From Xenophilus sp003671765 (GTDB lineage: Bacteria; Pseudomonadota; Gammaproteobacteria; Burkholderiales; Burkholderiaceae_C), in the NCBI GenBank assembly GCA_051414805.1, contig CP166702.1, positions 5,394,001-5,458,000 on the forward strand: a stretch of 64,000 nt of DNA, given 5' to 3'. Below the pieces are notes generated by a model. It was not told where the DNA came from, made no database searches, and saw only the letters and a list, made by a program, of their open reading frames with translations. Made by a program: the position numbers and the translations under genes. Positions 60,932-64,000 of this stretch are shown one piece after another. Within the stretch, counting starts at the first letter, position 1, and each line of letters begins with the position of its first letter.

Positions 60932-61687
60932 TTGTCCGAACCTTCGTCCTCGTCCAGCCTGGAACGCATGCTGGGCGTGCTCGACCTCTTCGACGACCAC
61001 CACATCACGCGCACGGCGGAGGACATCGCCAAGGCGCTGGACGTCTCGCTGCCCACCAGCTACCGCTATGTGCGGCAGCTGCTGCAGGTGGGGCTGCTGC
61101 AGCGCGTGGAGGATTCGCACTACGCGCTGGGGCCGCGCATCATCCTGCTGGACCACTACATCCGCCGCGCCGACCCCGTGCTGCGGGTCGGCCTGCCCGT
61201 GCTGCGCGAGCTGGTCGATGCCACCGGTTTCGACTGCGTGGTGACCGAGGCCTTCGGCCAGCAGGTACTGGACACGCACCGCGAGATGGGCGGCGCGCCC
61301 GCCACGCTGGCCTACACGCGCGGCCGGCCGCGCCCGCTGTTCCAGGGCGCCGCGCCCAAGGTGCTGCTGTCCACGCTGGGCACGGCCCCGCTGAAGAAGA
61401 CCTTCGACGCACGGCGCGACGAGGCCGTGCGCTGCGGGCTGCCCGGCGACTGGCCCGAATTCCGGCGCTACTTCGCGGCCGTGCGCAAGGCGGGCCACTA
61501 CATCTCCAAGGGCGAGCTGGAGCCGCAGCTGGCGGCCGTGGCCGCGCCCGTCCTCAAGTCGGATGGCGGCGCCTGGGCCGCCATCTCCCTCGTGTTCGAT
61601 ACCTCGCGCCTGGCGATCGTCGACCTTGAAAAGATGGTCCGTCTGATCACCGAGGCCGCAACGCGGATCGGAGGTCGGCTGGCCTAG
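60932..61687 (+). CDS. IclR family transcriptional regulator
   Basis: A 251-residue IclR-type regulator. The N-terminal HTH includes MLGVLDLFDDHHITRTAEDI and SLPTSYRYVRQLLQVGLLQR; the effector domain has GGAPATLAYTRGRPRPLFQG and the C-terminal AAISLVFDTSRLA. The start is TTG at 60932 with GGGGAG just upstream. It lies between the hydroxylase and the FAH-family gene, all on the plus strand, and likely responds to the aromatic substrate. Confidence 0.88.
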   Translation: MSEPSSSSSLERMLGVLDLFDDHHITRTAEDIAKALDVSLPTSYRYVRQLLQVGLLQRVEDSHYALGPRIILLDHYIRRADPVLRVGLPVLRELVDATGFDCVVTEAFGQQVLDTHREMGGAPATLAYTRGRPRPLFQGAAPKVLLSTLGTAPLKKTFDARRDEAVRCGLPGDWPEFRRYFAAVRKAGHYISKGELEPQLAAVAAPVLKSDGGAWAAISLVFDTSRLAIVDLEKMVRLITEAATRIGGRLA

Positions 61688-61739
61688 GGCCTGTGAACAG
61701 GCCCTCCCCCACCCTCCCTCTCCTTCCCAAGGAATCACC

Positions 61740-62588
61740 ATGAGACTCATCAGCTACCAGTACAACGGCCAGCACGGCTATGGCGCCGTCGTCGGCGACC
61801 GCGTGGTCGACCTGCGCGCGGCGTTCGGCGCGCAGGCGCCGGACCTCAAGGCCTTCATCGCCGCCGGCTTGGCAGCGCAGGCGACGGCCCACGTCGAAGC
61901 CGCCCGCGCCACGCTGCCGCTGTCGGAGGTGAAGCTGCTGCCGGTGATTCCCAACCCGGGCAAGATCTTCTGCATCGGCCTGAACTACGGCGAGCACATC
62001 CGCGAGACCGGCAAGGAAGTGACCGAGAAGCCGGTGATCTTCCTGCGCGTGGCCGACTCGCAGCTGGCCCATGGCGAGGACATCGTGCGGCCCAAGGCCT
62101 CCGAGCGCCTGGACTACGAAGGCGAGATCGCCGTCGTCATCGGCAAGGCCGGCCGCCACATCAGCGAGGCGGATTCCTGGTCGCACATCGCCGGCTACAG
62201 CTGCTACAACGACGGCAGCGTGCGCGACTGGCAGCTGCACACCTCGCAGTGGGCGCCGGGCAAGAACTTCTGGAAGACGGGCGCCTTCGGTCCCTGGATG
62301 GTCACCGCCGACGAGATCGCGCCCGACCAGAAAATGACGCTCGTCACCCGCCTCAATGGCCAGGAGATGCAGCGCGCCACCACCGACATGATGGTGCACA
62401 GCATCCCGCGCCAGATCGCCTACATCTCCGCCTTCATCCCGCTGGAGCCGGGCGACGTGATCGTCACCGGCACGCCCGGCGGCGTGGGCAACAAGCGCAC
62501 CCCGCCCGTGTTCATGAAACCCGGCGACGTGTGCGAGATCGAGGTCGACGCCATCGGCGTGCTTAGCAACGGCATCCGCGACGAGTGA
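61740..62588 (+). CDS. Fumarylacetoacetate hydrolase family protein
   Basis: A 282-residue FAH-fold enzyme. The metal-site stretch LDYEGEIAVVIGKAGRHISE (Glu-x-Glu) is near residue 120, and NDGSVRDWQLHTSQW supplies the Asp. GKIFCIGLNYGEHIRETG opens the catalytic core, and IVTGTPGGVGNKRTPPVFMK ends it. Such enzymes hydrolyse 2-oxo or fumarylpyruvate-type ring-cleavage products, or tautomerise or decarboxylate similar acids. ATG at 61740 follows a C/T-rich leader. It is the likely downstream step after the MhpA-like hydroxylase and VOC enzyme. Confidence 0.92.
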   Translation: MRLISYQYNGQHGYGAVVGDRVVDLRAAFGAQAPDLKAFIAAGLAAQATAHVEAARATLPLSEVKLLPVIPNPGKIFCIGLNYGEHIRETGKEVTEKPVIFLRVADSQLAHGEDIVRPKASERLDYEGEIAVVIGKAGRHISEADSWSHIAGYSCYNDGSVRDWQLHTSQWAPGKNFWKTGAFGPWMVTADEIAPDQKMTLVTRLNGQEMQRATTDMMVHSIPRQIAYISAFIPLEPGDVIVTGTPGGVGNKRTPPVFMKPGDVCEIEVDAIGVLSNGIRDE

Positions 62589-62650
62589 GGGCTGCGCGCG
62601 GTCGTGCCGGTCGCGACAATGGCCGGCTTCGATCCCCGCAAGCCCTTGCC

Positions 62651-63289
62651 ATGCTGAAGTACCAGACCGTTCCCGTCACCCCCTTCCAGCAGAACTGCTC
62701 CATCCTCTGGTGCGACCGGACGATGAAGGCCGCCGTGGTCGATCCCGGCGGCGAGCTTGACCGGCTGATCGCCGCGGCGCAGGCGCTGGGCGTGTCGCTC
62801 GAGCAGATCTGGCTCACGCACGCCCACATCGACCACGCGGGCGGCACCGGCGAGCTGGCGCGGCGGCTCGCGCTGCCGATCGTCGGCCCGCATCCGGGCG
62901 ACCAGTTCTGGATCGACGGCCTGGTGCAGCAGAGCGCCATGTTCGGCTTCCCGCCGGCCGAGCCCTTCACGCCCACGCGCTGGCTGCACGACGGCGACAC
63001 CGTCACCCTGGGCGAAGAGACGCTCACGGTGCGCCACTGCCCGGGCCACACGCCGGGCCACGTGGTCTTCCATTCGGCGACGGCCGGGCGCGCCTTCGTC
63101 GGCGACGTGCTGTTCTCCGGCAGCATCGGGCGCACGGACTTTCCGGGCGGCAACCACGAGCAGCTGATCGCCAGCATCACCGAGCGGCTCTGGCCCATGG
63201 GCGACGCGACCGTGTTCATCCCCGGCCACGGGCCCGAGAGCAGCTTCGGGCGCGAGCGGCGCAGCAATCCCTACGTGGCGGGGACCTGA
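62651..63289 (+). CDS. MBL-fold metallohydrolase (glyoxalase II-like)
   Basis: A 212-residue beta-lactamase-fold hydrolase, the YcbL/GloB-like type. The metal motif THAHIDHAGG is near residue 55, TVRHCPGHTPGHVVFHSATA gives further ligands, and GDVLFSGSIGRTDFPGGNHE and FIPGHGPESSFGRER complete the site. It likely hydrolyses S-lactoylglutathione or another thioester. ATG at 62651 is chosen. A repeat fills the gap to the convergent rhodanese gene. Confidence 0.92.
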   Translation: MLKYQTVPVTPFQQNCSILWCDRTMKAAVVDPGGELDRLIAAAQALGVSLEQIWLTHAHIDHAGGTGELARRLALPIVGPHPGDQFWIDGLVQQSAMFGFPPAEPFTPTRWLHDGDTVTLGEETLTVRHCPGHTPGHVVFHSATAGRAFVGDVLFSGSIGRTDFPGGNHEQLIASITERLWPMGDATVFIPGHGPESSFGRERRSNPYVAGT

Positions 63290-63308
63290 GCGCCACGGCA
63301 CGAGGTCT

Positions 63309-63370
63309 TAAGCCAAATCGGGCCACAGCGCCCGACCTGCCTGCGCGAGCAGCTATCGAATCAGTAGCAA
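63309..63370 (+). repeat. Interspersed ~60-base repeat, copy 4
   Basis: Holds AGCGCCCGACC, CTGCGCGAGCAGCTATC and AATCAGTAGCA in the order shared with copies at 28651 and 45085. It fills most of the 88-base gap between two convergent genes. Confidence 0.7.
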
Positions 63371-63377
63371 TCCGACC

Positions 63378-64000
63378 TCAGATGACGCGGAAGTGGTGCG
63401 TCCCGTCGCGCCCCAGCTGCGCAACCAGGCCGAACTCCCAGTCCAGGTAGGCCTGCATGGCCTCGCGCGGCGCGTCGGTGCCCTCGTAGGGGCGGCGGTA
63501 GCGGTCGGTGCGCGGGGTGGCCAGGCGCGCCTCGCCGGCCTCCTCGGGCAGGCCGGCGGCGAACCAGGCGGCGTTGCCGCCGTCGAGCACACGCACCTCG
63601 CGCCCATCACCGTTCGCATCGAGCCACTCGCGCACGTCGTCGGCCGCGTAGCGCGCCAGCAGGCTGCTGCCGCAGGTGAGCACCAGCGTGTCGGTGCGCG
63701 GCAGACGCGCCAGCGCCTGCGGCAGCTGGGCCCGCACCGCGAACCAGGCGCCGGGGATGTGGCGCTTGACGTAGTTCGCGCTGGCGCCGACGTCGACCAG
63801 CACCGCGTCCCCCGCCTTCAGAAGTGCGGCAAGCGCGGCCGGCGCGATGCCGTCCACGGCATGCCGGTGAGGCGGCAGTTCGGCGGCGGGCACACCGGCC
63901 TCGCCGAGCTCGGCCGGGGCTTGCAGCACGTGCACATCCCAGCCCATCTGGGCCAGCCACGAGGCGGTCATGGGTGCGCGCACGCCGTCGCCCTCGTCGG
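63378..64000 (-). CDS. Rhodanese-domain sulfurtransferase, 5' end beyond window
   Basis: The C-terminal 206 or so residues of a rhodanese-like protein whose frame stays open to the window edge. The last rhodanese domain has VLVDVGASANYVKRHIPGAW and the active-site Cys in LVLTCGSSLLARYAADDVRE, followed by VLDGGNAAWFAAGLP. The segment APMTASWLAQMGWDVHVL before it looks like the end of another rhodanese module, so the full protein is probably a multidomain sulfurtransferase of about 500 residues. It ends 88 bases from the convergent MBL-fold gene. Confidence 0.85.
   Translation of the reverse strand, partial: DEGDGVRAPMTASWLAQMGWDVHVLQAPAELGEAGVPAAELPPHRHAVDGIAPAALAALLKAGDAVLVDVGASANYVKRHIPGAWFAVRAQLPQALARLPRTDTLVLTCGSSLLARYAADDVREWLDANGDGREVRVLDGGNAAWFAAGLPEEAGEARLATPRTDRYRRPYEGTDAPREAMQAYLDWEFGLVAQLGRDGTHHFRVI

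Overview
The window is GC-rich, densely packed bacterial DNA and reads as a chromosome segment from the order Burkholderiales, most likely family Comamonadaceae (Variovorax, Acidovorax, Ramlibacter or a relative). Supporting this are two orphan Bug-type (tripartite tricarboxylate) solute receptors, many CoA-dependent catabolic genes with their own LysR, GntR and IclR regulators, mreB placed back to back with gatCAB, and short interspersed repeats of a kind I associate with Comamonadaceae. I see no tRNA, rRNA, CRISPR array, phage gene or transposase. No gap between genes exceeds 300 bases.

Region 1 (1-23.4 kb) is a large acyl-CoA catabolic district. A minus-strand operon (7851 down to 1) encodes two paralogous periplasmic receptors, a fused LivH-LivM permease, LivG, LivF and two acyl-CoA dehydrogenases, the last cut by the window edge. 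A LysR regulator, a phosphotransferase of the type found beside acyl-CoA dehydrogenases, and a glyoxalase-like protein follow. Next come a multifunctional hydratase/3-hydroxyacyl-CoA dehydrogenase, a MaoC hydratase, an acyl-CoA dehydrogenase, an acyl-CoA ligase and a GntR regulator. The region ends with two enoyl-CoA hydratases, an SDR, a CaiB-type CoA-transferase, a second glyoxalase-like protein and another acyl-CoA dehydrogenase. Together they supply uptake, CoA activation, dehydrogenation, hydration and oxidation of a carboxylic acid whose identity the sequence does not reveal.

Region 2 (23.4-37.5 kb) holds a LuxR-type regulator divergent from a YadA-like trimeric autotransporter, then core genes: mrdA (PBP2), mreD, mreC, mreB on the minus strand, gatC-gatA-gatB on the plus strand, a DUF4124 protein, pyrE and xthA. 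Four kinds of small repeat sit in the gaps here. Region 3 (37.5-42.9 kb) has two LysR-divergent pairs: an NADPH:quinone-type oxidoreductase, and a flavin monooxygenase followed by a Bug receptor.

Region 4 (42.9-57.6 kb) is the most striking part. It is a 15-gene minus-strand island for scavenging nitrogen from small urea polymers and amides. It contains AtzF (allophanate hydrolase), an SsuABC/TauABC-like transporter, AtzG, AtzE and AtzH, a BMP/nucleoside-type ABC transporter, a formamidase, a BiuH-like biuret hydrolase, a second related cysteine hydrolase resembling triuret hydrolase, and a GntR/FCD regulator. Two promoters, one before atzF and one before the BMP receptor gene, share the same architecture: a sigma-54 -24/-12 element followed at the same distance by an identical 12-base GntR-like dyad that would cover the transcription start. 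This suggests nitrogen-limitation control combined with substrate-specific repression.

Region 5 (57.7-64 kb) has a Bug receptor with a near-consensus sigma-70 promoter, divergent from a VOC protein, an MhpA-like flavin hydroxylase, an IclR regulator and a fumarylacetoacetate-hydrolase-family enzyme (a probable aromatic pathway). A glyoxalase-II-like metallohydrolase and the end of a rhodanese-type sulfurtransferase complete the window.
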